From Candidatus Heimdallarchaeota archaeon B3_Heim (lineage in GTDB: Archaea > Asgardarchaeota > Heimdallarchaeia > Hodarchaeales > Hodarchaeaceae), in assembly GCA_003144275.1 (NCBI GenBank), contig NJBF01000002.1, positions 1 through 64,000 of the forward strand: a DNA stretch of 64,000 nt, in the 5' to 3' direction. Within the stretch, counting starts at the first letter, position 1. Each line of letters starts with the position of its first letter. Of the stretch, positions 8,828 to 18,606 are shown piece by piece. Below the pieces are notes generated by a model, which ran no database searches, was not told where the DNA came from, and saw nothing but the letters and a program-made list of their open reading frames with translations. The translations under genes were made by a program, and so were the position numbers.

Positions 8828-9346
8828 TTACCCTGATCTAACATGGTTTCCACATTTATTACAGAAGAAGGCATTACCTGGGAGGGTTGACCCACATGAT
8901 GAACATTTACGCTTATTATCCATGTAGGATGGGGTGGAGGAAAACACTGGTTCTTTTTCGTTCTCATTTTTTGTAGTAAATGGACTTGAACTAAACGGAG
9001 AGAAGGCAGCAGCTGAAGAATCATCAGCTGGGGGATCGAAAAAGGACTGTTCGGGTGTGGAAGCTCTTTCCTCTGCAAAATCAACTCGGCCTGTGAGATG
9101 GTCTAATTTGTCAGAAATTTGAGACATGATTGGTATAAATGGACATGAGATTCCCTGCCCGATATCCATTGATGGTGTAATAGAAGAAGATTCGGGACTA
9201 ATAAGCTTAAACCCAATACGTAACCCTTCTGTTTTTTCATTGATGGCAATACCTTGCTCAAGTAGACCTCGGATTACTTCTTTTGCAGAATAAGAGCGGC
9301 CGCGAATGAGAATCCTACCGGAGATTTGATCAAGGGGTTGGTTCAT
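8828..9346 (-). CDS. C-terminal zinc-ribbon protein of unknown function
   Basis: 172 residues. The N-terminal about 60 residues are ordered (GRILIRGRSYSAKEVIRGLLEQGIAI), with a possible short helix-strand fold. A long Ser/Pro/Phe-rich disordered linker follows, then a two-pair zinc ribbon CSSCGSTLPGNAFFCNKCG at the extreme C-terminus. Such tails occur in many archaeal adaptor proteins and give no specific function. It is convergent with the coiled-coil gene. ATG start; more than 350 bases of non-coding DNA follow on the other side. Confidence 0.6.
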   Translation of the reverse strand: MNQPLDQISGRILIRGRSYSAKEVIRGLLEQGIAINEKTEGLRIGFKLISPESSSITPSMDIGQGISCPFIPIMSQISDKLDHLTGRVDFAEERASTPEQSFFDPPADDSSAAAFSPFSSSPFTTKNENEKEPVFSSTPSYMDNKRKCSSCGSTLPGNAFFCNKCGNHVRSG

Positions 9347-9728
9347 ACCATTGAGTCCTCATTTAGTAAATGAACTGACGAAGATAATAAGAAAAAATAT
9401 CATGCGCGTATTATTGAATTTTCATAAATAGATAGGAATTATTGATTATTCACTGCAGTTTCTTTCAAAGTTCTAATCAATCTGTAGAATAAGGAATCTG
9501 CAAGAAATCTTAAAAAAAACAAAAACTAATAATGAATATTATTATCCCTTAATCCCGTGCAAGAAAATTGCTTAATAAAGCTATTTTTATCAAGATAGTA
9601 TTACGTTTAATTGAGAATTACGAATTCCTTGAGAACAACATTTTTGAAAATGAATAATTTTTAAAAGGATAAGCTGAAAAGACTAGAAGTGACAAAAAAA
9701 AGCATGTCACTAACGTTGAGGTGAAAAA
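9347..9728. other. Intergenic region without a recognisable gene
   Basis: About 380 AT-rich bases between two divergent genes. No tRNA, convincing small ORF or repeat seen. The last bases hold GAGGTG, a Shine-Dalgarno for the gene at 9729. Confidence 0.5.
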
Positions 9729-9971
9729 ATGCCTGCTGCTTTTGTATTAGTTAATGCCGAAATTGGATCAGAAGATGATGTATTAGAAGAATTAAAAAGT
9801 ACCAGAGGTGTTGTTGGTGCTTGGATAGTTTACGGTGTTTACGACATCGTTGCTAAAATTGAAGCAGATACCATGGAGAAACTCAAGGAAGTCATTACGA
9901 CAAACATTCGTGGCCTTGAGAATGTTCGTTCAACCTTAACAATGATTGTAGTTGATACGGCAAATCAATAG
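9729..9971 (+). CDS. Stand-alone Lrp/AsnC ligand-binding (RAM) domain protein
   Basis: 80 residues matching only the C-terminal RAM (ACT-like) domain of Lrp/AsnC regulators: AFVLVNAEIGSEDDVLEEL, GVVGAWIVYGVYDIVAKIEAD, then NVRSTLTMIVVD. No DNA-binding helix-turn-helix is present. Single-domain RAM proteins are common in archaea, form oligomers and bind amino acids; some modulate full-length Lrp proteins. GAGGTG lies 6 bases before ATG. Its own effector is not deducible from sequence. Confidence 0.85.
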   Translation: MPAAFVLVNAEIGSEDDVLEELKSTRGVVGAWIVYGVYDIVAKIEADTMEKLKEVITTNIRGLENVRSTLTMIVVDTANQ

Positions 9972-10157
9972 CAGAATGATCGGTATAAGAAGACTGGTTT
10001 GAACATTCACGAATAAAAATGCCTGTTCAATCTCATCTATCATTCTCTTCTTTTTTTCCTAAAGACAACGTCATTTCTCCCATTTTAATTTCCTCTTCCT
10101 TGAAAAGATATTTAGGTGATATTGACTTAGAATTTCTCAAATACTTCTGGTGAATAT

Positions 10158-10856
10158 ATGAAACAACTTATGACAAGCATTTATTGGCTCCTTGGTCAAG
10201 GATTTGATTGTAACGTATTCATTATTGAGGCAAAGCAAGAATCAATGATGATAGATACAGGCGCAGGTAATGCTTTGAATCAAAGATTTGGTGCAAGCTC
10301 ACCAAATATTGAAACACTTAAACAAGCGATAAAAACGAAACGAGTTACGCACATTTTTCTGACACATGGTCATATTGACCATATTGGTGGGATTTCTTCA
10401 CTTCAATCTGAGGTGAATTGCACAATATCTGCTTCGTATGAGGAAGCCAGACATTTAACTTCAGGTAACAGTCCATACCTTGATCCGATAATGAATTCAA
10501 CTTGTTCTCCCATCAAGATAACCAAGAAATATGGAGAGGGGGATACAATCACAGTTGGAAATCACCATTTTCAGGTGTTAGAAACACCAGGACATACAAA
10601 AGGATCGTTATCTCTTTACGAACCTGACAAGAAAATACTCATTAGTGGTGATACAGTTTTCCCTCAAGGATCCTTTGGAAGAACTGATCTTCCTTCTGGA
10701 TCTAGTTCAGAGCTTCTAAATTCATTAAAGCGTTTATCTGATCTTGAAATCCATGTTCTTTTACCAGGCCATATGCCTCCTATCATTTCCCAGACACCCA
10801 TTAATTCTATTAAAGATTCATTCCGTAATGCCCAAACTATGCTTTCGTATTATTGA
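10158..10856 (+). CDS. Metallo-beta-lactamase-fold hydrolase (glyoxalase II-like)
   Basis: 232 residues. The metal-binding signature THGHIDHIGG (about 76-85) is complete; the further ligands are GHTKGSLSLY, SGDTVFPQGSFGRTDLP and LPGHMPPI. The order and spacing are those of the glyoxalase II/hydroxyacyl hydrolase branch. Substrates vary widely, so only a dinuclear-metal hydrolase is claimed. Its 3' end overlaps the convergent AK6 gene by 39 bases. Confidence 0.85.
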   Translation: MKQLMTSIYWLLGQGFDCNVFIIEAKQESMMIDTGAGNALNQRFGASSPNIETLKQAIKTKRVTHIFLTHGHIDHIGGISSLQSEVNCTISASYEEARHLTSGNSPYLDPIMNSTCSPIKITKKYGEGDTITVGNHHFQVLETPGHTKGSLSLYEPDKKILISGDTVFPQGSFGRTDLPSGSSSELLNSLKRLSDLEIHVLLPGHMPPIISQTPINSIKDSFRNAQTMLSYY

Positions 10857-11348
10857 AATAATTTGTTTACAGGTATCTTCAATGCTTCTTTCATCATTTT
10901 GAATTTCATAAATTATCTCTGGTGGATAAAATTCTGTAAAGTCATAAAATAATACATTCATGATTTCTGCTTCGAGATTTGACTCAATTTTCTCCTCAGA
11001 GTAACACCGTGTTTCAAGTCGTTTCCGTAATGTGGGGGTAGAGGAATGTAGAATAATGATATAATCGATTGGAAGTTTTAGTAATACCATTCCGCTAGAT
11101 ATACAAATTTTATTTGTAGTTCTAAGTTTCCTCAATAGTTCTTTAGTTAAAAGCTCATCATCGACAATTAGGGTATCACGATTAATATCATAGCCAAGAT
11201 ACAGCCCTTCCTTTATGATAAGATCATTTAGCTCCAGAAAATCAAGATTCAGATTACGTGACAAATTTTTTGCTACAGCTGTCTTACCAGTTCCAGGTGT
11301 ACCAGTAATATAAATACGTAACACAGAATTGTCACTCATAACAACCAA
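10818..11348 (-). CDS. AK6/Fap7-type adenylate kinase-ATPase (ribosome biogenesis)
   Basis: 176 residues. Walker A GTPGTGKTA is near the N-terminus, followed by the family-typical YDINRDTLIVDDE segment, a hydrophobic strand IDYIIILHSSTPTLRKRLETR and the lid-like region CYSEEKIESNLEAEIMNVL. In eukaryotes Fap7/hCINAP works in small-subunit maturation with ribosomal protein uS11; the archaeal protein is thought to act similarly. MVVM is the annotated start; the second Met (residue 4) is also possible. Convergent overlap of 39 bases with the metallo-hydrolase gene. Confidence 0.85.
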   Translation of the reverse strand: MVVMSDNSVLRIYITGTPGTGKTAVAKNLSRNLNLDFLELNDLIIKEGLYLGYDINRDTLIVDDELLTKELLRKLRTTNKICISSGMVLLKLPIDYIIILHSSTPTLRKRLETRCYSEEKIESNLEAEIMNVLFYDFTEFYPPEIIYEIQNDERSIEDTCKQIISIIRKHSLGITE

Positions 11349-11474
11349 CTACACTTTATTTGTTAAACTCAGTCTTAATTTACTCCCGATTCTACTTTAT
11401 GTAGGTTTAAATTATGATCTTAATAAAGAGGGTGTAGAAAAGAGAGGATTCTATCCCGAGAATGGTAATGTATC

Positions 11475-13955
11475 GTGAGCTCAACAATTTCAATTGTAGC
11501 GGAAAAACCCTCTATTGCAAGAGCATTAGTTAGAGCATTCTCTATCGTATATAAAATGAAATTTAAAAGCCGAAAAGGTGAAACTCGCTATAATTATATC
11601 TTTGAAGCCTCAATTGAAGAGCAAAAAATCAAGTTTACAATTGAAACAATCGAATATCGATTAAAAAAGGGGGATAAAATACTAGTTTCCAGCGTTACTG
11701 GGCACATTCTCAACTTTGATTATCCCCCACCTTTTGATAAAGATACAAATTGGCATAATTCTGATCCTATCGAAATGGTCGAAATTGAGCCTATTGAAAA
11801 AGCTATTCATGATAATATGATTGACCATCTATTAAATATTGGATCCACTTCCAATGTACTAATAGTTGCAACCGATTGGGATGGTCATGGGGAGGCGATA
11901 GGTCGAGAAATTGTTGAGGTGGCGAGTAGAAATAATAAGAAAATTCGTCATGGTAGAATGAGATTCACAAGCACCAATCCCTTATCTCTCCAACGTGCAT
12001 TTGAATCGCAAACTGGGTTAAATTGGGACTGGATACGACAAGTTGACTCACTGAGAAAGCAAGATCTAAGAATGGGATCTTCTATCACCCGTTTTTTAAC
12101 TGTAGGGGTTCAAGATCGAGGTATACATAATCAGATGATTTCTTACGGCCCATGTCAGACAAGTGTATTGTATTTAATTACTAGTCGATACATCGAGAAT
12201 AAATCATTTATTCCTGAACAATTTTGGAAAATTTCCCTCAAGACTATGGTGAATGATAAGCCATTATTCCTCGACTGGCATGGTAACCCATCTAGCGATG
12301 AAGAAACTATCAATGATATTATAAATAAACTTGAAAAAGAAGAAACGGTGGTTGTTAGTGATTTTAATGAAGAAATAGGCTCAGTTCGAAGACCACTCCC
12401 TCTGGATACAGATACTCTTGAAGCAGAGTGTTCCAATTTTTTTAAAGTAAGTCCGAAGCAAATTTCTGATATCGCAGAACGTCTTTATAATAATGGATTT
12501 ATTACCTACCCAAGAACTGAAAGTTCATATTATCACGAAAAAGATTTAACGAAATTAACCAATATATTTGCCGATCATACCGAATTTGGTGAAATTGCTC
12601 AAGAATGTATAAATCTTGGGGGAGTGACCAACCCGTCAAAGGGACGTTTTACGAAAGATCACGAACCTATTAAACCTGTTAAAGCAATCACAAAAAAAGA
12701 TTTGGAGAAAACATTTGCGAAGACTCCTTCAATTATTAACTTATCTTGGGCAATATATTCTTACATTGTATGGAGATTTCTTGCAACTGTTCATGTTGAT
12801 GCAAAAACCCTTGATCAATACATAATTTTAACTGTTGGTGGAGAAGATTTCAAAGGTAAGGGGAAATTGATAACAGAATTAGGGTTCCTTAAATTCTATC
12901 AATATCGGAATATTGTTTCCTCAGAAATACCGAAATTAGAAAAACTCACTAATTTTCCTTTTGAAACAAATAAACACGTAGGGTTTACTACCCCACCACC
13001 ATTATGGAACGAATCTATGCTAATTCGAAAAATGTCAGAATTAAACCTAGGTACTGACGCCACCCGATCATCTCACATTGATACAGTTCAAAAACGTAGG
13101 TACACTATTCCAACTGGTACTCAGCGGATATTAATTCCTACTCCACTGGGTTTAGCCCTATATCATGTACTTAACAACAATGCACAAGACTTAATCCTTC
13201 CTGAAATTCGAGGAAAAGTAGAATCATGGACACAGCAAATTCGAGAGCACAAAAAAACAGCTGAAGAAGTAGATAAATTAGTAATTGATTTAACTACGCA
13301 AGGTATCATGGCTATGAAATCTAATGAAGAGGATATCTTTTCAACCTTAGCTACAAGCTTTAAAGAGATGACAGGAGTGGGAAATGTCTTAGGAGTGTGT
13401 CCAGACTGTGAAGGAGATTTAATATTAACTCAAGGAAAAAAAGGATCACGATTCTTAAGATGTGCAAATCCTCTTTGTGAAGCAAGTTTTCCTCTTCCAA
13501 AGAAAGGAGAATTAGTAAAATTAGAGGATGAATTCTGTAGGATATGTAATGCTACTCCTTTGTTAGTTACTGTAAAATATCACAATTGGGTAATGTGTCC
13601 AGTTTGTTGGACACGAGAGGCGAGTTCGGATCGTCCTTGGTTTTGTAGTGATTGTAATCGTGAAGAATGCCCGTATTCAGGCTCCTGGAAAGCTAAGACA
13701 AGCGACGAACCTTTAGGTAAATGTCCTGAGTGTAATGGAAATGTTTCCCTTCAAATTAATGATGGTACTGCACAAATAGAGTGTAACTCATGTAATAAGG
13801 TCTGGAAAACCCCCAAACTTCGCCCTAAAATGTCTATTACACTGGGAAAGGCGTGTACAAAATGCGGAAGGAAGACCTTATCAGTTGTAAAACAAGGTAA
13901 AAAGCCTTATCGATTATGTGTTTTCTGCTCTCTTTTTTATTTTGATGATTATTAA
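11475..13955 (+). CDS. topA: DNA topoisomerase IA (archaeal topo III type) with several C-terminal zinc ribbons
   Basis: 826 residues from a GTG start. Toprim motifs appear as VAEKPSIARAL at the N-terminus and ATDWDGHGEAIGREI (acidic triad, altered from DxDxEG to DWDGHGE). The catalytic tyrosine lies in FITYPRTESSYY (about residue 340). The C-terminal 190 residues hold four to five Cys pairs (CPDC..CANPLC, CRIC..CPVC, CSDC, CPEC..CNSC, CTKC..CVFC), typical of single-strand-binding topo I/III tails. It relaxes negative supercoils and decatenates. No helicase domain, so it is not reverse gyrase. It is transcribed divergently from AK6. Confidence 0.9.
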   Translation: MSSTISIVAEKPSIARALVRAFSIVYKMKFKSRKGETRYNYIFEASIEEQKIKFTIETIEYRLKKGDKILVSSVTGHILNFDYPPPFDKDTNWHNSDPIEMVEIEPIEKAIHDNMIDHLLNIGSTSNVLIVATDWDGHGEAIGREIVEVASRNNKKIRHGRMRFTSTNPLSLQRAFESQTGLNWDWIRQVDSLRKQDLRMGSSITRFLTVGVQDRGIHNQMISYGPCQTSVLYLITSRYIENKSFIPEQFWKISLKTMVNDKPLFLDWHGNPSSDEETINDIINKLEKEETVVVSDFNEEIGSVRRPLPLDTDTLEAECSNFFKVSPKQISDIAERLYNNGFITYPRTESSYYHEKDLTKLTNIFADHTEFGEIAQECINLGGVTNPSKGRFTKDHEPIKPVKAITKKDLEKTFAKTPSIINLSWAIYSYIVWRFLATVHVDAKTLDQYIILTVGGEDFKGKGKLITELGFLKFYQYRNIVSSEIPKLEKLTNFPFETNKHVGFTTPPPLWNESMLIRKMSELNLGTDATRSSHIDTVQKRRYTIPTGTQRILIPTPLGLALYHVLNNNAQDLILPEIRGKVESWTQQIREHKKTAEEVDKLVIDLTTQGIMAMKSNEEDIFSTLATSFKEMTGVGNVLGVCPDCEGDLILTQGKKGSRFLRCANPLCEASFPLPKKGELVKLEDEFCRICNATPLLVTVKYHNWVMCPVCWTREASSDRPWFCSDCNREECPYSGSWKAKTSDEPLGKCPECNGNVSLQINDGTAQIECNSCNKVWKTPKLRPKMSITLGKACTKCGRKTLSVVKQGKKPYRLCVFCSLFYFDDY

Positions 13956-14171
13956 TCCATTTCTGAAAACTTCGGATTCCATGTAAATTCACTTGTATTT
14001 ACGTTAAATTCTTTTTTAATTCAGATCTCTTCTAATCACGAAAATAATCAATATTCAATCATAGATGAATAGAATAATATAAAATACCACAAGGGATAAA
14101 GGAAATTCATCTGCATTCAGTAGCTTGATTAAAACTTGAATGCCGAGAAATCATCTCTTTCAGTGGTATAT

Positions 14172-16466
14172 ATGAGTTCTAGTAAAAACTTCGGTAGAGA
14201 TTCCGCCCCCTCTGCAATTCGCTACCTTGTGCTATTAAGCGCACTTGTTTCAGGAGTAACAGCCCTTTCATTTCTTCCAAAATTGGCTGCTCCTAATACT
14301 GCAGAATCGAACTTTCTTGAAGTAGCTATTCCTGTATTCACGGCGTTTGCATTGGTTTCTGTTCTTGAATGGTTTTTATTAGGCCGTTCCCGGAAAATGA
14401 GAGGCCCTTATGGGTTTGCATTTGTGATGGAGATTTTAAAAACGGTTGCTCTGGGAGTGGGAGCAAATGAATATGCTAGAAGTGTTGAAGGAGGATCTTC
14501 TGGAGATTTTTTACTGTTACAATTAACGACAATTGCCATTCTCTTTATGCTTGCCCTCACGAAATTTGCGAGAACCCGAATTGAGGAACTGGCACAAAGA
14601 GATATTAGTAGGCACATTCTGAATTTATTACCAACCATTCTAGTCATTCTCCTTTTTATGGGAACCTATGTTTCTGAAATTGCAGGTCTTGGTACACCCC
14701 GTCAACGCCGTGATTTCGATACATATACTGATAAACCAATTAATTGGGATATGTTTAACACCACCCCTACTTGGGATGCTACCTATATTCTGGAAAATCT
14801 CCTAGATCAGTTCACAGCAGGATTAACTGCTCCTGATATAGTTTTATTTAATGTAACTAGTGACGACCCTACTGATTCTACAGAACCGCCTGCTTATTGG
14901 CGAATATCCAATTTAGACGATTACGAATATACTGATAAACCTCCTTACACCACCGATTGGAATCCAAGTACATCAGTAAAACGCGATACATTTACTTACT
15001 CCAGTGTTGTTCCCTCGGATTCTCGAACTGCACGTTTCACAGTGGAAACGCCTTTAAATCTCAATAGCATAACAGCTGATGTTACCATTCATCCAAGTTT
15101 TCCGAATATGTTACCTACGACTTGGAATGGACCCATGGGATCCTATGTAAGCTCTAATGACTTCAAATTGTATGATAGTGACGATGTTCAGGTATTTCCT
15201 GTAAATCCGTCAGATGAACGTGTAAAGGAAGTTTTTCCCAACGCAGATCCTGACGACCTATTTGGGATCTATGCTAATTTGCAGGTTGCAGATACATCTA
15301 GTGAGGCAGGACGTTTTGAATATATCATGGATTACCAGGCACCTGATATTCAAACAGCCGCTGCATTCTCCTTAACCCGTTCAGAAGCAGATTATCTACG
15401 ATGTGGGATACACCCTGTTACTTGGGAATCAATTAAATCGCGTTATCTTCAGACTCCACAGGTAGTTCCGTTCGGTTTCGCAAACTATGCTGCTTGGGCA
15501 CCATTAGTTGCTAGTACAGCTTCAGATTGGAATGAATCTCAACAAACAGTATTTGGTCAGTCATATGCTAATATGCTAAAATTTGGGAATCAAAGCGAAT
15601 TCACATTTGATACGGATATGTGGCTTGGCGAACAATTGGGATTGATGGCTCATCCAGCTGAATACGAGGATTATAATCAATGGTTTCTCGAAAGAGGTTC
15701 GGGAGTATCTTTACACTTTGCCTCAGCCTATACCATAATTAATCGTATCCAAAAAATTCCTACTCGCGTCGTTATAGGATATTTGGCGGGAAACGACTCT
15801 TATATCTATGGTGGGAAACGTGCAGTCACCTCCCGATTCTTACATGCTTGGGCAGAAGTATTGGTTCCAATAGACCCAAACCCCTTATTACCAGGTGATG
15901 AACGCGTTGAATGGATGAGTTTTGATCCGCTTCTGAGCCAATTGGCTGAACAATATGGTTTCGAGCTTCCCACAGATATTATCCCAACGTCAAGTGAAGA
16001 ACAAACCACATTTATTCGTGCAGATTATGACTTGGAAACAAAAGGTTTAGCACAAGCTTATGTTGATAATGCTCTTGCACAGGCGACAGGTGACTGGATT
16101 TTTGGTAGATGTACGGTTAATAACAGTGTGTTAGGCCAGGGAGCGACTCTTCATGATGGGGATCACGTCATTATATCTACACGTTTTATTTCGGTTCCCT
16201 CAGCCGCTACATGGTTACCTTACAACAATGCAACCGTGTCATTTTACATTGCAACCACAACTGAAAATGCCACTGGAAATATTGAAGATGTTGGTACTCC
16301 AATCGGTTCAGGTATAACTACATCAAATGGAGTGGTAACGATATCTTTGGATATTGATATTGCAACCCATGGGGTTAGAACAGTCAATTTTTATGCTCTG
16401 ATTCTACTAGGCTCAACTCCAGTGCGGAAATTTGCCGTATCGTTTTCATATAGTATCACTTTCTAG
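14172..16466 (+). CDS. TgpA-like membrane protein with transglutaminase fold; catalytic Cys replaced by Ser
   Basis: 764 residues from ATG 14172; a TTG at 14136 would add 12. The first about 180 residues carry five or six membrane helices, followed by a large extracellular part and a transglutaminase-like core. The core has GVSLHFASAYTIINR..IPTRVVIGYLAG (about 511), the His motif FLHAWAEVLVP (about 557) and the Asp motif WMSFDPLLS (about 583). Active members have G-x-C-x-HFA; here the codon is TCT (Ser) instead of TGT/TGC, so classical cysteine protease or crosslinking activity should be lost. The C-terminal about 120 residues look like a beta-sandwich. A catalytically dead binding module, or a one-base error, are the alternatives. 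Confidence 0.75.
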   Translation: MSSSKNFGRDSAPSAIRYLVLLSALVSGVTALSFLPKLAAPNTAESNFLEVAIPVFTAFALVSVLEWFLLGRSRKMRGPYGFAFVMEILKTVALGVGANEYARSVEGGSSGDFLLLQLTTIAILFMLALTKFARTRIEELAQRDISRHILNLLPTILVILLFMGTYVSEIAGLGTPRQRRDFDTYTDKPINWDMFNTTPTWDATYILENLLDQFTAGLTAPDIVLFNVTSDDPTDSTEPPAYWRISNLDDYEYTDKPPYTTDWNPSTSVKRDTFTYSSVVPSDSRTARFTVETPLNLNSITADVTIHPSFPNMLPTTWNGPMGSYVSSNDFKLYDSDDVQVFPVNPSDERVKEVFPNADPDDLFGIYANLQVADTSSEAGRFEYIMDYQAPDIQTAAAFSLTRSEADYLRCGIHPVTWESIKSRYLQTPQVVPFGFANYAAWAPLVASTASDWNESQQTVFGQSYANMLKFGNQSEFTFDTDMWLGEQLGLMAHPAEYEDYNQWFLERGSGVSLHFASAYTIINRIQKIPTRVVIGYLAGNDSYIYGGKRAVTSRFLHAWAEVLVPIDPNPLLPGDERVEWMSFDPLLSQLAEQYGFELPTDIIPTSSEEQTTFIRADYDLETKGLAQAYVDNALAQATGDWIFGRCTVNNSVLGQGATLHDGDHVIISTRFISVPSAATWLPYNNATVSFYIATTTENATGNIEDVGTPIGSGITTSNGVVTISLDIDIATHGVRTVNFYALILLGSTPVRKFAVSFSYSITF

Positions 16467-16732
16467 TTCTGTTTGGGAAAATTATCTTTGACCAAAATGA
16501 TTATTTTTGCATTAGAACACTACATAGGTATGATTCAGTTTTTGCCTTCCGCTGTAATACCATTATTTGTTCTCAATTTTGTATTAGAATTCGGATGTAG
16601 AATCCCATAAAAAAATCAATACATATAAATATAAGGCAAATTTAGATGATTTTATAGATATACTTGTGTGTCTTATAATTAAACACTGAAACAAGCAAAT
16701 ATCTGTTAACATTAATGGAGCACGATTAAATT

Positions 16733-17032
16733 ATGTCCAAAGATAAAGTTTACGGATACGGAATATCCATAATTACAATAATATTACTTCTATTATACAC
16801 ATGGTTTCTACCTATTCAAAAATACTTTCCAGATGTTGTAGAAGCTTTTAATCCACTAGGCACTACGCCAACAGATGCAATGCTATGGCCTGTTTACTTG
16901 GCAACCCTAATGATTGGCTTTATCATCGCTTGGATTGGAATTACTATGGCTACTACTCCACCACCAGAGCCCATTGACCTCGATGATTTAAATCTTGAAG
17001 ATGAAGATTTTGATGAAGAAGACAAAGATTAA
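16733..17032 (+). CDS. Small two-helix membrane protein with an acidic tail
   Basis: 99 residues. The first helix is about GYGISIITIILLLLYTWFL, the second about PVYLATLMIGFIIAWIGITMA. The 25-residue C-terminus is almost wholly Asp/Glu (LDDLNLEDEDFDEEDKD). No family recognised. It follows the transglutaminase-fold protein by 266 bases, in which I see no gene. Possibly an accessory subunit; that is speculation. Confidence 0.65.
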   Translation: MSKDKVYGYGISIITIILLLLYTWFLPIQKYFPDVVEAFNPLGTTPTDAMLWPVYLATLMIGFIIAWIGITMATTPPPEPIDLDDLNLEDEDFDEEDKD

Positions 17033-17077
17033 TCATCCTCATTTTTCCTTTTTCTAATAATTTTGAAGTAATTTTTT

Positions 17078-18139
17078 TTAAACTACAGGATCGGGAATTC
17101 CCAGAAGGTTATCTAACATATTTGGGAAATAAATTGCAATTAAAAAAAGTACAACGATGATGATTCCTGTAACCATTAGTTGTTTATCCAATAATAACCT
17201 TTCTGCCTTTCTACTGGCAACAGAATTCCTTGAAATCAAGTACAAAAACCGAAAGAAGAGAAAAGTAATCAAAGGTAATGCTACAACAATAAATACGGTT
17301 TCTTTTGGATGCCTTTCAATAAGATAGATGAAGATTGCTAAGATTTCAATGGCTGTTATAGTTGAAAGACTTTGATTCAGTAATTCAGGAGTGTAACTTG
17401 TAAAGACAGCTTTATGTTTACTTGCCTCTGTTCCTAAAAATGCAAGGTCACCTTTACGTTTTGCTAAAGAAAGCATCATGGCCGTAATAAAACATAGAAT
17501 AATCAACCATGGAGATACAGATACTGTGATAAGAACCGCTCCTGCAATAGCTCGCCAAACGTAGTTTACTGAAATTGTCACGATATCAGCAAATACTATA
17601 TCTTTCAAGAGAAGAGAGTAAAGTTGACTGGTTACAAATAATCCTACTAATACAAGGAAAAACGCCGTTTTTGACGGAATAATGATACGACCTTCTTGGA
17701 AAATCTCACCCTCTTGAATTTGAGGTGTATGAAGGATTATTTGGGTGGATGTTAATGGAATTAGGTAGACCAGCCCTATTGTTATCACAACTAATACGAA
17801 CATCAACCCGAAGGCTTCAGTACTCGAAACCTTACCTGAAGGAATTGGGCGATAGGATTTTTCGGGATGATGGCGATCCTTTTCTCTATCACGAAAATCA
17901 TTGATTATGTAATTTAAGGAAGAGACAAGACAAAGGATGATAAAAGCCATAATCATAGGAAACCATAAATCAACTCGAAACAAATTTTTAGAGAAGAATA
18001 ACCCAAAAAAAACTAATACATTCTTGTAATACTGGTGAGGACGAAAAAGAACAACGATTGCCTTAAGACGTTCATTAACCGTATATCGGGGAATTTGATT
18101 TATAGTGGTTGAATTATTGTTCAAAAAAGTTTTCTCCAT
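17078..18139 (-). CDS. UbiA-family prenyltransferase, DPPR-synthase-like
   Basis: 353 residues, nine or so membrane helices. The first Asp-rich motif is NDFRDREKDRHHPEKSYRPIPSG, the second region LLLKDIVFADIVTISVNYVWRAIAG. The stretch RKGDLAFLGTEASKHKAVFTSYTPELL closely resembles decaprenyl-phosphate phosphoribose (DPPR) synthase relatives. Those enzymes transfer phosphoribose to a polyprenyl phosphate; archaeal relatives may act in cell-envelope glycolipid synthesis. Digeranylgeranylglyceryl-phosphate synthase is a less likely alternative because of the HHPEKSYRPI wording. An insert between helices around residues 130-155 is polar. Confidence 0.75.
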   Translation of the reverse strand: MEKTFLNNNSTTINQIPRYTVNERLKAIVVLFRPHQYYKNVLVFFGLFFSKNLFRVDLWFPMIMAFIILCLVSSLNYIINDFRDREKDRHHPEKSYRPIPSGKVSSTEAFGLMFVLVVITIGLVYLIPLTSTQIILHTPQIQEGEIFQEGRIIIPSKTAFFLVLVGLFVTSQLYSLLLKDIVFADIVTISVNYVWRAIAGAVLITVSVSPWLIILCFITAMMLSLAKRKGDLAFLGTEASKHKAVFTSYTPELLNQSLSTITAIEILAIFIYLIERHPKETVFIVVALPLITFLFFRFLYLISRNSVASRKAERLLLDKQLMVTGIIIVVLFLIAIYFPNMLDNLLGIPDPVV

Positions 18140-18177
18140 GCGAGTTCATTGCAAGATATCATAAATTTCTAATTTAT

Positions 18178-18546
18178 TCATCCTGTGCTATATTGAAGCA
18201 ACTCAAAAAGCACCATACCGGGATCAAGATCGTCTCCAATAGCAGCTAAGATATTATCTAAGTCTATTCGCAATACAACAAGATAACGATTCGCACGGCC
18301 TTCTTTTGCCACAATTCCACGATTATTTTTCATTACCATTTCGTAAATTTCATCATTAGCTAATCTAATAGGCATAGCAATTTCTGATTCCATCACAGCT
18401 TGAATATTAGATTTTATGATAGCATTCACGAAGGATTCCTCTCCAATACGCTCAACAGCTTCATAATTTTTACTAAAATGTATTAAAGCTTTTAATTCCA
18501 GCTCATCATGGATAGAGTTAAGTGTGAATGGCGATTTCTGCGACAT
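18178..18546 (-). CDS. Conserved-looking small protein of unknown function
   Basis: 122 residues, mixed helix/strand with no Cys or membrane segments. It includes ALIHFSKNYEAVERIGEESFVNAIIKS and a C-terminal stretch YLVVLRIDLDNILAAIGDDLDPGMVLFELLQ. No motif I recognise. It lies 38 bases upstream of the UbiA gene in the same direction and could share its transcript. Start ATG with no good Shine-Dalgarno visible. Confidence 0.5.
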   Translation of the reverse strand: MSQKSPFTLNSIHDELELKALIHFSKNYEAVERIGEESFVNAIIKSNIQAVMESEIAMPIRLANDEIYEMVMKNNRGIVAKEGRANRYLVVLRIDLDNILAAIGDDLDPGMVLFELLQYSTG

Positions 18547-18606
18547 CGTTGATCCATTAACCTAAAAAAATCTAAAAATTTTAATTTTTCTTAAGAGCGA
18601 TACTAA

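Noticed and set aside
8800..9084. 94-codon frame on the minus strand
   Set aside because: It lies inside the zinc-ribbon gene in another frame and is rich in His/Leu/Gln as expected of a shadow.
11475..13955. Reverse gyrase
   Set aside because: Topoisomerase IA domains only; no helicase module.
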